Positions 8,349 to 18,130 are shown, counted from the first letter of the stretch. The stretch is DNA of 64,000 nt from Pandoraea capi (GCF_902459735.1 NZ_CABPRV010000006.1:186001-250000), one strand, 5' to 3'. A program made the numbers and translations. Notes: generated by a model from the sequence alone, not told the origin.

Positions 8349-10562
8349 ATGCAAAAGAATCAGAACCAGCAACCTCGCCGCGCGGCACGGGGCCGCATGT
8401 CTGACGGCATGAGGACCGGGCACCCGTCGCCGCTGCGCCTCGCGCGGACACCCATCGCCGTGGCGATGCTGATGTTGGGGGCCGCAGCGGCGCACGCGCA
8501 GTCGACCTCGCCCGCGACGGCGGCACCGGGCACGACGGCGGCACTGCCGGCGGCAAACGTCAGCGCGCAACGCGATGCGCAGACCGAGGGGTCGAGCTCG
8601 TACGGCACCTCGACCACGACCATCGGCAAGACGCCGCAGGCACTCAAGGACATTCCGAACTCGGTGTCGGTCGTCACGCGTGCGCGCATGGACGACCAGG
8701 CGATGACCTCGGTGGCCGATGCGCTGCAATTCACCACCGGTATCACGGCGGTCAACTACGGTGACGGCACTTACTACTTCAACTCGCGAGGCTACAACGT
8801 CGGCGTCGAATACGACGGCGTGTCGATCCTGAGCGGTATCCAGTACCAGCCGCAATTCGATCTCTCGATGTACGACCGCGTGGAAGTCTTCCGCGGCCCG
8901 GCGGGGTTGCTCGACGGCACGGGTGAACCGGGCGGCACGGTCAATCTGGTGCGCAAGCGCCCGGGAGACACCTTCGCCGTGCGCAGCGAGACGTCCATCG
9001 GTTCGTGGGCGAATTATCGTCAGATGATCGACGTTACGGGCCCGCTCAACGAATCGGGCACCATTCGCGGACGCGCCGTGCTGACCGGCAATACCGGCAA
9101 CAAGTCGGTCACCCGGACCAACGAAAGCAACTTCCTCGCCTATGGCGCGCTCGAATTCGACCTGACGCCGCGCACGTTGCTGTCGCTCTCCGGCTCGTAT
9201 CAGGTCAACCCGTTGCATGCGTTCGACTATGGTCAGTCGCTGCTGACGAACCGCACATTCCTGAACGCCCCCAACAACTCGAACTTCTCGCCGGACTGGA
9301 ACTACGCCTGGACGTCGATGCAGGAAGTCAACGGCAAGCTGGAGCACCGTTTCGATAACGATATCGTCTCGACGACGACCATCAACTATCGCCACGTGCT
9401 CTCGAACAGCAAGTACGCCTATCTCGGCCCGGGCATCAACGCTGCGACGCTCACAGCCCGTTATTTCGGCCAGTCGCAACGTGGCGAGAACAACCTGCTG
9501 GGGATCGACTCGCATTTGTCCGGTCCGGTGCAGGCGTTCGGCCGCAAGCACGAATGGCTGGTCGGCATGAACTACCAGATGACGCAGCAGCGCAGTCTGT
9601 CGGGTGGCGAAAACCTCGGCACCTTCAGCATCTTCTCGCCGCCGTCGGTGGAGCCGACCATTCCGTTCGACTCCGGCAACAAGTTGCAAGCGCAGCAGTT
9701 CGGCGTGTACGGACAGGCGCGTGTTCGCGTGCTCGACCCGCTCACCGTCGTGCTGGGCGGACGCGAAGCCTGGTATCAGCAGCAAAGTCAGAATCTGCTC
9801 CCGACCGAAGGCCCGTGGAACACCACCGCACGCGCGAACAACAAGTTCATTCCGTACGGCGGTGTGGTGCTGGCCCTCACGCCGCAGATCAACGCGTACT
9901 TCAACTACTCGAAGATCTTCGCACCGCAAACGGCGACGACGTTCGACGGTCAGGGGTTGCCGCCGCGCGAAGGGCAGCAATATGAGGTGGGCCTGAAGGG
10001 CACGTTCCTCGACGGTCGCCTGAGCGCCACGGTGGCGGCTTATCGCATGACGGACACGAACCGTGCCGTGGCCGACCCGTTCCATCCGCTGGGTTCGGTC
10101 GCAGCGGGCTCGGCGCAAAGTCAGGGCTGGGAAGCCGAGGTGACCGGGGAAGTCACGCGTAACTGGAATGTCTACGCCGGGTACACGTTGCTCAATACGC
10201 GTTACAACAGCGATCCGACCCAGGTCGGTCAGGCGCTGGATGGCGAAGAGGCGCAGCACTTGTTCAAGCTGTACACGACGTATCGCTTCACGAACGGCCT
10301 GTTCGGTGGCGTGCTCGACGGCCTGCGGGTGGGCGGTGGCGTACGCGTCCAGAGCTCGACCTACCGTGCAACGGGCTTCTCGCAGGGCGGCTACGCCGTG
10401 TGGGACGCCATGCTGGCCTACCGCGTGAATCGCCATCTCGAAGCACAGCTCAACGTGAACAACGTGTTTAACCGCGACTACTATGCCCGCGTGCCGTCGA
10501 CGTTCTACGGTATCTACGGTGAGCGTCGCAACATCATGCTCACGCTGCGCGCGGACTATTGA
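8349..10562 (+). CDS. TonB-dependent ferrisiderophore receptor
   Basis: A receptor of about 737 residues: signal region ending in AHAQ, plug domain (TTIGKTPQALKDIPNSVSVV onward, then MYDRVEVFRGPAGLLDG, the classic siderophore-receptor motif), and a C-terminal beta-barrel ending ... LRADY with a terminal aromatic residue. It is the FhuA/FoxA/FpvA-like class without an STN signalling domain. The start is uncertain: GTG 8337 and ATG 8349 both follow the AGGAACCAGGGGA purine tract; ATGs at 8397 and 8409 would give a more normal signal-peptide length. It is monocistronic, divergent from an AraC regulator and preceded by a Fur-box-like site, so it is probably controlled by iron and by ligand. Confidence 0.93.
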   Translation: MQKNQNQQPRRAARGRMSDGMRTGHPSPLRLARTPIAVAMLMLGAAAAHAQSTSPATAAPGTTAALPAANVSAQRDAQTEGSSSYGTSTTTIGKTPQALKDIPNSVSVVTRARMDDQAMTSVADALQFTTGITAVNYGDGTYYFNSRGYNVGVEYDGVSILSGIQYQPQFDLSMYDRVEVFRGPAGLLDGTGEPGGTVNLVRKRPGDTFAVRSETSIGSWANYRQMIDVTGPLNESGTIRGRAVLTGNTGNKSVTRTNESNFLAYGALEFDLTPRTLLSLSGSYQVNPLHAFDYGQSLLTNRTFLNAPNNSNFSPDWNYAWTSMQEVNGKLEHRFDNDIVSTTTINYRHVLSNSKYAYLGPGINAATLTARYFGQSQRGENNLLGIDSHLSGPVQAFGRKHEWLVGMNYQMTQQRSLSGGENLGTFSIFSPPSVEPTIPFDSGNKLQAQQFGVYGQARVRVLDPLTVVLGGREAWYQQQSQNLLPTEGPWNTTARANNKFIPYGGVVLALTPQINAYFNYSKIFAPQTATTFDGQGLPPREGQQYEVGLKGTFLDGRLSATVAAYRMTDTNRAVADPFHPLGSVAAGSAQSQGWEAEVTGEVTRNWNVYAGYTLLNTRYNSDPTQVGQALDGEEAQHLFKLYTTYRFTNGLFGGVLDGLRVGGGVRVQSSTYRATGFSQGGYAVWDAMLAYRVNRHLEAQLNVNNVFNRDYYARVPSTFYGIYGERRNIMLTLRADY

Positions 10563-10625
10563 GGGTTGTAGAACGGCGAATCGCGTGCCCGGAACCCAAG
10601 GCCGGGTGAAGCGCTAGCCGATTGG

Positions 10626-10660
10626 ACAGCCCTATGCAACGGTGTGTTGCGTAGGGCTGT
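10626..10660. terminator. Strong hairpin after receptor gene (possible terminator)
   Basis: Two 15-base arms (10626-10640 and 10646-10660) pair fully apart from one G-U wobble, around a GGTGT loop. It lies between the receptor stop and ribA. There is no T-run on either side, so it is either a factor-assisted terminator or a structured element. The FMN riboswitch motifs found ahead of some rib genes were not seen. Confidence 0.5.
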
Positions 10661-10754
10661 CGGCTGATATTGGCAAATGGCGGTACACTCCGAGTACACG
10701 TCACCCTAGCCGGGTGGCACGCACCTCCCAATTTCAGCCGGTTTGAACGTCAAC

Positions 10755-11414
10755 ATGAAGTCCCCTGGTACTGCCTCTGCCACGCCCAACTGCGACGCTG
10801 GCGAATGCGTCGAGCTTGTCGCTACGGCAACCCTGCCGACCCGTTACGGCACCTTCACTTCCCATGCATTTCGCGTCAAAGACAGCGCCAACGAGCATCT
10901 CGCGCTGGTCATGGGCGATGTGACGGACAACACGTCGGGCGCCTTGCCGCCGCTGGTACGTCTGCATTCGGAGTGTCTGACGGGCGACGTATTCGGTTCG
11001 TACCGCTGCGATTGCGGTGAACAACTCGATGCGGGCATGCGCAAGATCGCCGAAGAAGGTCGCGGCGTCATGCTGTATCTGCGCGGCCACGAAGGGCGCG
11101 GCATCGGCCTGAGCAACAAGATCCGGGCGTATCTGCTCCAAGAGCAGGGCCGCGATACGGTCGAGGCCAACCTCGATCTGGGGTTGCCCGACGACGCCCG
11201 CGAATACGACTCCGCCGCCGCCATCCTGCGCATTCTCGGCGTGGGCTCGGTGCGCCTCATGAGCAACAATCCGAAGAAGTTCGATACGCTCATCAAGCAC
11301 GGTATTCCAGTGAGCGAGCGCGTGGCGCTCGACATCCCGATGCGTGAAGAGAACGAGCGCTACATCCGGACCAAGCAGGTCAAGTTCGGACACTACTTCG
11401 AAGAGAACGAATGA
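10755..11414 (+). CDS. ribA: GTP cyclohydrolase II
   Basis: A stand-alone RibA of about 219 residues, catalysing the first committed step of riboflavin synthesis: GTP to 2,5-diamino-6-ribosylamino-pyrimidinone phosphate, formate and pyrophosphate. The zinc-binding cysteines are in [20 protein letters not shown], and the active-site motif [10 protein letters not shown] follows. The C-terminal part has the usual [10 protein letters not shown] segment. There is no fused RibB domain. The ATG at 10755 is used; a TTG at 10743 is in frame, and neither has a clear ribosome-binding site. Riboflavin supply may matter for flavin-dependent siderophore chemistry, but the adjacency could be coincidental. 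Confidence 0.95.
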   Translation: MKSPGTASATPNCDAGECVELVATATLPTRYGTFTSHAFRVKDSANEHLALVMGDVTDNTSGALPPLVRLHSECLTGDVFGSYRCDCGEQLDAGMRKIAEEGRGVMLYLRGHEGRGIGLSNKIRAYLLQEQGRDTVEANLDLGLPDDAREYDSAAAILRILGVGSVRLMSNNPKKFDTLIKHGIPVSERVALDIPMREENERYIRTKQVKFGHYFEENE

Positions 11415-11430
11415 GCGTGGCCTGCGGCCG

Positions 11431-11709
11431 CTAGCGTGAGCGGCGGCGCTCGGCCATGATGAGCGTGAGATACACCAGACCGGCGGCCATGCTGGTCTGG
11501 CCGCTATAGTTCACCAGCCCCAATCCCCATCCCTGATGCACGACCGTTGCCGCCAGCGCGACGATCAGTGCCGTCCATCCGAGCCCACGACTTGCGCGCG
11601 TGCGCGCCACCGAAACACCTCCGAAGAACGTTGCCTGCTGACGCTCGGTCGCCATCGCCAGCGCGGCGAAGCCCACGAGACAAATGAAGAAAGTGACGAC
11701 GTGCATCAT
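11431..11709 (-). CDS. DUF3325 family inner-membrane protein
   Basis: A 92-residue protein with three predicted membrane segments (FFICLVGFAALAMA, GWTALIVALAATVV, SMAAGLVYLTLIMA) and an RRR-rich C-terminus. It matches the DUF3325 family, commonly found beside PepSY-TM proteins and siderophore receptors. Its start overlaps the stop of the upstream PepSY gene. Function is unknown; the neighbourhood links it to siderophore handling in the inner membrane. Confidence 0.8.
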   Translation of the reverse strand: MMHVVTFFICLVGFAALAMATERQQATFFGGVSVARTRASRGLGWTALIVALAATVVHQGWGLGLVNYSGQTSMAAGLVYLTLIMAERRRSR

Positions 11710-13376
11710 GCGCGATCCTCGCTCAACGGCGCGTTGATTGCCGGCGGCGTAGCCTTGGCGACGTCCGCACGCCTGGCTGGTTTCGTCTTCGGCTTGTGCC
11801 GGGCGGTACGTACGGCGAGCCACCCGTGCAGGGCGGCGAACGCCCACAGCATGGCATCGACCCCCGCGTAGACCCAGTCGCCGGTCGTCACGCTGCGCCA
11901 GAAGCCGCGCGACGTCGTCACGGCATTGACGATCGGCAGCAGCGCGAGCATGGCAGCACCGGCCCAGAGCAGTTCGATCCACGCGCGCTTCGCAGGCCTG
12001 ACGAGAGCATAGAGCAGCGTAGCCGCCCACACCCAGTAGAATGCGTCGACTTCGGCGGCGCTGCGCTTCAGTGCATCGGCCGGAATCAGCCGATTGCTCC
12101 ACAGGAACGCGGTCATGGCGATGGAGAGGCCGGCAATGGCCGCGATGTTCAGCCGCTCGACCACAGGGAAGCCGAAATGCGGGCGCGCCGTGTCGGGCAG
12201 CTTGCCGCGACGTTTCACGGTCCACATCACGAGCCCGGTGCCGACCATCGCGGTGCCGCCAAGACTGACGAGGAAGTACAGCCAGCGCAGATGCAGATCG
12301 CTGAACCGTCCGAGGTGCAGCGCGTACATCACGCCCCGCGTTTCGGCGGCGGCACCCACGTTGTCATGAACGTCGATGAGTCTGCCGGTCGTGCCCTCGA
12401 ACAGCAGATATTGCGGACTCATCGAGACACGTGTGGATTCGCCGCGTGTGACGGCCACGCGCGCGTTGGCGTCGCCGGCGTTGGTGACGGTGACGCGTCC
12501 GACGTCGCGTGCGCCCCAGCGGGCCTGCGCCTCACGCACCATCGCTTCGATGGACGCGAGCGGCATCTTCTCGCCGGTGGCCTTGCCCGGCGGCGGAAAC
12601 GCGCTCAACTGCGCGTTCAACTGGCTGCGCTCGGCCGGTGTCTTGATGGCCGTCTGTGCGCCCCACGGCATATACATCGCCATGAGCGTGACGAGACCGG
12701 TGTACGTGATCATCAGATGGAAGGGCAGGCCGAAGACGGACAGCGCGTTGTGCGCGTCGAGCCATGAGCGTTGCCCCTTGCCCCATCGGAAGGTGAAGAA
12801 GTCGATGAAGATTTTCTTGTGCGTGATCACGCCGCTGACGATCGCCACGAGCATGAACATCGCACAGAAGCCCGCCAGCCAGCGTCCCCACAGGACCGGC
12901 AACGGGTGGAACTGGAAATGGAAGCGGTAGAAGAAATCGCCGCCCAGCGTCTCGCGGGCTTTTAGCGTCTCGCCCGTCGTGGGATCGAACGTCGCCTCTT
13001 CGAATGTGCGACGCGGTGCGCTGGCGCTCCCATTGGGCGCGGGGGCATTGCGCCAGAACACACCGGCGACCGGATTGCGCTCGGTCGGCAGGTAGATGCT
13101 CCACTGCGGGCTACCGGCGGCAAGCGTCGTCAACCGGTTCGCCACCTCCTGCGCGACGATGGCCGGGTCGGGCAGCGTCTGCCGATGCGGCACTTCGGGG
13201 CGCATCCACTGCGAGATTTCGTCCTTGAAGTAGCTGACGGTGCCGGTGAGGAACATGGCGTACAGCAGCCAGCCCACGAGCAGTCCCGCCCAGGTGTGCA
13301 GGTCGGACATCGTCTGACGGATGCCACGACCTTGCGACTTCGGTGTTCTTACGTCGTTCGCTGGCTTAGGTGTCAT
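11706..13376 (-). CDS. PepSY-associated TM helix protein (PiuB-like, iron uptake)
   Basis: A 556-residue inner-membrane protein. Residues ~25-50 hold the first helix with the conserved LHTWAGLLVGWLLYAMFLTGT motif, including a His-containing stretch typical of PepSY_TM proteins. Other features are FLVAIVSGVITH-type segments and large periplasmic PepSY loops. Family members accompany siderophore receptors and have been proposed to act as ferric reductases. The ATG at 13376 overlaps the DUF3649 gene. Longer upstream reading in the same frame runs into that gene and is discarded. The cluster order DUF3649-PepSY-DUF3325 is a recurring trio. Confidence 0.88.
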   Translation of the reverse strand: MTPKPANDVRTPKSQGRGIRQTMSDLHTWAGLLVGWLLYAMFLTGTVSYFKDEISQWMRPEVPHRQTLPDPAIVAQEVANRLTTLAAGSPQWSIYLPTERNPVAGVFWRNAPAPNGSASAPRRTFEEATFDPTTGETLKARETLGGDFFYRFHFQFHPLPVLWGRWLAGFCAMFMLVAIVSGVITHKKIFIDFFTFRWGKGQRSWLDAHNALSVFGLPFHLMITYTGLVTLMAMYMPWGAQTAIKTPAERSQLNAQLSAFPPPGKATGEKMPLASIEAMVREAQARWGARDVGRVTVTNAGDANARVAVTRGESTRVSMSPQYLLFEGTTGRLIDVHDNVGAAAETRGVMYALHLGRFSDLHLRWLYFLVSLGGTAMVGTGLVMWTVKRRGKLPDTARPHFGFPVVERLNIAAIAGLSIAMTAFLWSNRLIPADALKRSAAEVDAFYWVWAATLLYALVRPAKRAWIELLWAGAAMLALLPIVNAVTTSRGFWRSVTTGDWVYAGVDAMLWAFAALHGWLAVRTARHKPKTKPARRADVAKATPPAINAPLSEDRA

Positions 13377-13765
13377 GCCGCACCTCCCGTCATCACGCCC
13401 GATGAGACCGCCCAGGCGGCGAGCGCGAGCGGTGCGGCAACGATCAGCAAGCCGACCCAGGCATGCCACGCGCTGCGCACCGCGAACACCCACACGACCG
13501 CTCCGGCATAGATGGCGAAACTCGCCAGCTCGCCGGTGATGACCGCCTGCACCTTGTTCATCGGCAGGGCGAGCACCGCCACGCTCGCGAGCGCCGCGAC
13601 GGCGTAGCCGCCACCGATGGCCGCCACGATGCGAGAGACGAGCGCGACGAGTCCGACGAGCTTTTGCCGCTTGGCGGGCATATCGGGCATATCGGGCATA
13701 TCGGGCATATCGGGCGTGTCCAAAGTGCGGGCAGTCCCCGTGGGGGTACGACGAACCTGAGCCAT
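13373..13765 (-). CDS. DUF3649 family inner-membrane protein
   Basis: A 130-residue membrane protein with four predicted helices. The N-terminal soluble tail carries four in-frame DMP repeats (about residues 18-29), encoded by a perfect 9-bp tandem array. The remainder matches DUF3649, a small protein normally co-encoded with PepSY-TM siderophore partners. Its 3' end overlaps the PepSY gene start by four bases. It lies 68 bases downstream of the STN-type receptor stop, suggesting one transcript from the receptor. Confidence 0.8.
   Translation of the reverse strand: MAQVRRTPTGTARTLDTPDMPDMPDMPDMPAKRQKLVGLVALVSRIVAAIGGGYAVAALASVAVLALPMNKVQAVITGELASFAIYAGAVVWVFAVRSAWHAWVGLLIVAAPLALAAWAVSSGVMTGGAA
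13676..13711. repeat. 9-bp tandem array (GGGCATATC x4)
   Basis: Four perfect copies of GGGCATATC, followed by one degenerate copy (GGGCGTGTC, 13712-13720). They lie within the DUF3649 gene and encode DMP repeats in its N-terminal tail. Copy-number changes would stay in frame. Confidence 0.85.
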
Positions 13766-13833
13766 GATGCGAGTCAGTTACCTCTTGAGATGACGAATGC
13801 TGCGGCGGTGGATCGATGACATGTCGGCTGACC

Positions 13834-16305
13834 TCAGAAGTCGATCTGCGCCGACAGCAGGAACGTGCGCGGCGCGGCCACGGTGGCGTAGGTGCCGCTC
13901 ATGAGCCAGTAGTTCGAATTGAACAGGTTCTCGATGTTGGCGCGGAACACGACCGACTTGCCTGCGATGCGGGTGCGATAGCGCGCGCCGATGTCGTAGC
14001 GGGTCCAGGCCGGTATTTCGAGGGTGTTGGCCGCGTTGAAGTACATGCGCGACGTGTTGATGATGCGACCGTTGAGCGAGAGTCCCTGCACCCACGGCGT
14101 ATCCCAGTCGACACCGAAGTTGAACGCGCGCTTGGGCACGCCGTTGGCATCGTTGCCGTCGTTCACGCCACCGGCCGTCTTGGTGAGTTTCGCGTCGTAG
14201 AACGTGGCGCTGGCCATCAGACGCAGACCCTTCACGACTTCGCCATACGCCGACAACTCAAGCCCGCGGTTGCGTTGCTCGCCGTCGAAGCTGTAGACGT
14301 TGGTGGCCGGATCGGTGATCGCGTTCGGACGCTGCACCTGGAAGACCGACACCACCGTCGTCACCGGCCCCCAGTCGGCCTTCACGCCGGCTTCGTACTG
14401 CTTGGACTTGTACGGGGGGAACACTTGCCCGGCGTTGCGCGCCGTGGCCGGTGCAATGCCGCCGCGCGACAGACCCGAGGTGAAGTTCGCGTAGACCGAG
14501 ATGTTCTGCAACGGCTTGACGACGATACCCGCGAGCGGTGAGATGGCGCTCTGGTCGTAGCTCGACGTCAGCGCGCCGGTGGCGGTGCTGAAATTGTCGA
14601 GCGCAACACGCTGGTGGCGCAGGCCACCGGTGAGCAGCACACGGTCGTTCAGCAACGAGAGCGTGTCCGTCACGGCAATGCTCGTCAGCGTCGACTCCGA
14701 TGCCTTCTTCGCGTCCGCACGCGGCACGTTCACCGCCGGCAGCGGCACGGGGTTGTATATGTTCGAGACCACCGACGTGGTGCCCGGCGAGTACGCGTTA
14801 CCCGCATCCTGCTCCAGACGCGAAGCCTGCACCGTCAGCGTGTGACCGATGTCGAACGTCTTGAACGTGGCACGTGCGCCGACGTCTGCCGTGCGCGAGC
14901 GCGTGTACGAGTCGTAGTAGGAATTCGTCGCCGTGAAGTTGCCGAGCGCGTCGGCCGGGCCGCTCGGGAACGTCTGATAGGCGCTCGCGTAGTGATAGCC
15001 GACCGCGCCCCAGACGGTGACGTTGTTCAGCACGTCGTATTCGAGACGCGTGGTGACGGCCGAGTCGTGCAGATGCAGCTCGGTGCCGGGGTAGAAGTTG
15101 CGATAGGCGGACGGTGCGTCCGGAATCTTCTTCACCGACGACTGGAAGCCGATCTGCGGGCGGAAGTTGTCGTCGCCTTCGTGTTGCGTGTAAGCGTCGA
15201 GCGTCCAGCGCAGGCGTTGCGTGGTGTAGTCGAGGCCGACGGAGCCGAAGCCGATGTTCTGCTTGCCGTTGTCCATCGTGGTGTTGCCGTCGCGGAACAC
15301 GCCGTTCAGACGCACCCCCCATTCCTGGTTTTCACCGAATCGGCGTCCCACATCGGCTTCGACGCCGAGCTGCGATTTGCTCTGGAAGGTCGTCGTCAGT
15401 CGCGTGATCGGCTCGCTCGTCGCGCGCTTGGTCACGACATTGATGGCGCCGCCGATGCTGCCGCTCGGGCCTACGCCGTTCATCAGCGTGCCCGGTCCCT
15501 TGAGGACTTCCACGCGCTCCACGATGGCGGCCGGCACCCGGCTGGCGGAGACCATGCCATACAGGCCGTTGAGGCCGACGTCGCTGCTCGAGACGGTGTA
15601 GCCGCGAATCTGGAAGTCTTCGCCGAAGCCGCCGCTGGATGTCAGCATGCGGACCGAAGATTCGTTGATGACGACGTCCGCCAGCGTGCGCGCCTGCTGG
15701 TCGCGCACCATCTGCTCGGTGTAGTTCATCGTGCTGAATGGCACATCCATGGCGTCGGCCGAACCGAGCATGCCGAGGCTGCCGCCGCGTGCGATCTGAC
15801 CGCCGGCATAGGCCGGTTGCAGGCCGTTGTCGTAGGTGGCGGTGACATGTGTCGTCGGCAGGGTGACGGCGGAGTCCGTCGCGTTCAGACCCGCTGCGGG
15901 CTGAATGAGAAAGCTGCCATTCGATTGGGGGACGACTTCGACCCCGGTGCCTGCCACGAGCGCTTCGAGCCCGTTACGCGGCGTATACGTGCCTTTTAGG
16001 CCGTTGCTGTGACGTCCCGCCGCGACTTCGGGCTTGAACGACAGCATGATGCCGGCGTCGCGGCCGAAACGGCTCAGAGCGTCTTCGAGCGAGCCTGCGG
16101 GAACGTCGAACGCTCGCGCACCCTGCACGGTGGCGTTCTGCGCGTGAGCGGCGAGCGGCGCGCCGAGGGCGATGAGGCCTGCACCGGCCGGGGCGGCAAC
16201 CGCTGCGCCCAGGGCGATGCGGCCCAATGCGCAGGCCAGCCGCGTGCGGCGCGGTACCCGAAGTGGTTGGCTGAGGCGTTGTTGCAGCCCGCGGACGTGA
16301 CCCAT
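13834..16305 (-). CDS. TonB-dependent receptor with STN signalling domain (FecA/FpvA type)
   Basis: An 823-residue receptor with signal peptide, a secretin/TonB short N-terminal (STN) domain (about residues 58-115: FDVPAGSLEDALSRFGRDAG), then the plug (RVEVLKGPGTLMNG) and a barrel ending LLSAQIDF. The STN domain lets the loaded receptor signal to FecR and so to FecI. The gene lies downstream of fecI-fecR on the same strand. The barrel resembles catecholate/hydroxamate siderophore receptors rather than ferric citrate ones; the ligand is unknown. ATG 16305 is used. The ~160-base gap to fecR is AT-rich (16380-16400), a good place for a FecI-dependent promoter. Confidence 0.93.
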   Translation of the reverse strand: MGHVRGLQQRLSQPLRVPRRTRLACALGRIALGAAVAAPAGAGLIALGAPLAAHAQNATVQGARAFDVPAGSLEDALSRFGRDAGIMLSFKPEVAAGRHSNGLKGTYTPRNGLEALVAGTGVEVVPQSNGSFLIQPAAGLNATDSAVTLPTTHVTATYDNGLQPAYAGGQIARGGSLGMLGSADAMDVPFSTMNYTEQMVRDQQARTLADVVINESSVRMLTSSGGFGEDFQIRGYTVSSSDVGLNGLYGMVSASRVPAAIVERVEVLKGPGTLMNGVGPSGSIGGAINVVTKRATSEPITRLTTTFQSKSQLGVEADVGRRFGENQEWGVRLNGVFRDGNTTMDNGKQNIGFGSVGLDYTTQRLRWTLDAYTQHEGDDNFRPQIGFQSSVKKIPDAPSAYRNFYPGTELHLHDSAVTTRLEYDVLNNVTVWGAVGYHYASAYQTFPSGPADALGNFTATNSYYDSYTRSRTADVGARATFKTFDIGHTLTVQASRLEQDAGNAYSPGTTSVVSNIYNPVPLPAVNVPRADAKKASESTLTSIAVTDTLSLLNDRVLLTGGLRHQRVALDNFSTATGALTSSYDQSAISPLAGIVVKPLQNISVYANFTSGLSRGGIAPATARNAGQVFPPYKSKQYEAGVKADWGPVTTVVSVFQVQRPNAITDPATNVYSFDGEQRNRGLELSAYGEVVKGLRLMASATFYDAKLTKTAGGVNDGNDANGVPKRAFNFGVDWDTPWVQGLSLNGRIINTSRMYFNAANTLEIPAWTRYDIGARYRTRIAGKSVVFRANIENLFNSNYWLMSGTYATVAAPRTFLLSAQIDF

Positions 16306-16465
16306 GATCTGACCTTTCGTGTGGAAGAAGAGCGGTGGTGCTCGTCCTCCATGACCCGCGAAAAACAGAAACGGATCACCTTTTTTAAAAAAATTTCGGA
16401 GTCGCCTGAAATCGTCCGACTACAGGTGACGGAATCTGGTCGCAGCGTTATCGGCCTTATCAGCG

Positions 16466-17494
16466 TTAGGCCGGGACCAGCCGGATTTCGCGGGCGCCCC
16501 AGAAGCGGGTGACCGCTTCGGTGCGCACGGCGAGGGTGGTGCCGAGGGTGTCGAGCACCTTGCCGACGTCGTCGAGCGGGAACGTGCCCGACACGCGCAG
16601 GTTGGCGACGCTGGCGTCGCACGTGAGCGAAGCGTTGCTGTAACGCGCGAGTTCGGCAACGAAGTCCGCGAGCCGCATGCTGCGCGCGACGATGAAGCCG
16701 TCGGCCCATGTCGCGTCGTCGGTCGGTGTGTCGCTCGCCTCGGAAATGCTGCTGGCCGTGTAGCTCGCGTGTTTGCCGGCGGGCAGGATCAGCGACTTGC
16801 CGGGTACGTCGCGCGGCCGAATCTCCACCGCACCCTTGAACACACTCACATGCGTGCCGTCATCGAACTGGCGCACGGTGTAGCGCGTGCCGAGGGCGCG
16901 CGCGGTGCCCTGTGCGGTCTCGATGAGAAACGCGCGCGCGGGCGCATGCGTGTCCGGGGCTGTCGTGATGAGCACTTCCCCGGCGATCAACCTGACGCGG
17001 CGTTCGTTGTCCCGATAGACGATGTCGACGGCGGTGTCGGTGTTGAGCACGAGTTGCGTGCCGTCGTCGAGTCTCAGCGTGCGACGCTCGCCCACGGCGG
17101 TGTGCACGTCGGCGGACCAGCGCTGCCAGGGCGACGAATGCAAGACGCCCCACGTTCCCCATGTTCCGCTACCCGCGAACAGCAAGACGACCAGTGACTT
17201 CACCGCGCGGCGGCGCTGCTTCGACGCGGGCGGCGCCAATGCGGCCTGCGCGACCCCGGCTTCGACGGGCGCGGCGAGCGGGGCGAGCTTGCCTTTGACG
17301 GACTCGATGCGCTGCCATGCGCGTTCATGATCGGGGTGCGCCTCGCGCCACGCCTGCCATGCGGCGACAGTGAGCGGCGACACGTCGTCGCTCTGCAGCT
17401 CGATGAGCCATTCGACGGCGCGCTCGGCCACTTCCGCCGGCACATGCGCGGCATCGGCGGTGGCGTCGTACCAGCTTGAACGAACGGCAGGCAT
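16466..17494 (-). CDS. fecR: FecR-type anti-sigma/sigma regulator
   Basis: A 342-residue protein. The cytosolic N-terminus has a DUF4880-like domain (VEWLIELQSDDVSPLTVAAW, then HERAWQRIE). A single membrane helix lies near residue 100. The periplasmic part contains the FecR domain (GERRTLRLDDGTQLVLNTDT) and a C-terminal STN-like module that contacts the receptor. It relays receptor occupancy to the FecI sigma factor. The start is fixed by a GGAG site just before ATG 17494, 13 bases after the fecI stop. Confidence 0.92.
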   Translation of the reverse strand: MPAVRSSWYDATADAAHVPAEVAERAVEWLIELQSDDVSPLTVAAWQAWREAHPDHERAWQRIESVKGKLAPLAAPVEAGVAQAALAPPASKQRRRAVKSLVVLLFAGSGTWGTWGVLHSSPWQRWSADVHTAVGERRTLRLDDGTQLVLNTDTAVDIVYRDNERRVRLIAGEVLITTAPDTHAPARAFLIETAQGTARALGTRYTVRQFDDGTHVSVFKGAVEIRPRDVPGKSLILPAGKHASYTASSISEASDTPTDDATWADGFIVARSMRLADFVAELARYSNASLTCDASVANLRVSGTFPLDDVGKVLDTLGTTLAVRTEAVTRFWGAREIRLVPA

Positions 17495-17507
17495 GGTGTG
17501 CTCCTCG

Positions 17508-18035
17508 TCAGCCGACGAACGGCAGGTCGGACAAGTCGGCGAAGTAACAGCGCTGCAATGCCTTGGCGAGATAACGTTTGACCGTCGGCACCGAAATGCC
17601 GAGCGTCTGTGCGATTTGCGCGTGCGTCTGACCGTCGAGCTGCGAATACAGAAATGCCTGCCGCACGATGGTCGGCAGGCCATCGAGCAAACGGTCCAGT
17701 TCCAGCAGGGTTTCGAGCATCATGGCGCGCGTCTCGGGCGACCATTCGACATCGCGCGGCACTTGCGCGAGCGCTTCGAGATAGGCGCGCTCAAGTTTCT
17801 GGCGACGCCAGTGATTCGAGACGAGATTTTGCGCGACCGTGGTGAGATAGGCGCGCGGCTCGTCGAACGTTGACGGCACGCGCTCGCTGCCGAGCAATCG
17901 CACGAACGTGTCGTGCGCGATGTCGGCTGCCTGCTCGGCACTGCCCAGACGTCGATGCAACCAGCCCTTCAACCAGGAGTGGTGATGGCAATACAGCAGT
18001 TCGACGGTGGAGGGGAGGGTGCCCGGGGTTTGCAT
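17508..18035 (-). CDS. fecI: FecI-like ECF sigma factor
   Basis: An ECF sigma-70 factor of about 175 residues: region 2 (LLYCHHHSWLKGWLHRRLG ... ADIAHDTFVRLL) and region 4 (LPTIVRQAFLYSQLDGQTHAQIAQTLGIS), both typical of the FecI iron-starvation subgroup. It should direct transcription of the STN receptor and PepSY trio once released through FecR. ATG 18035 is used; an in-frame GTG at 18059 would add eight residues. A near-consensus Fur box lies about 100 bases upstream, giving the usual Fur > FecI > receptor cascade. Confidence 0.92.
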   Translation of the reverse strand: MQTPGTLPSTVELLYCHHHSWLKGWLHRRLGSAEQAADIAHDTFVRLLGSERVPSTFDEPRAYLTTVAQNLVSNHWRRQKLERAYLEALAQVPRDVEWSPETRAMMLETLLELDRLLDGLPTIVRQAFLYSQLDGQTHAQIAQTLGISVPTVKRYLAKALQRCYFADLSDLPFVG

Positions 18036-18130
18036 GATCCAGCCTGATGCTCGGTCCACTCACGACACTGAGGACCAGCGCGAACACTGGCTAACGGTCA
18101 TGCAGCAGGTGAGACAACTCGCAGTAATTT

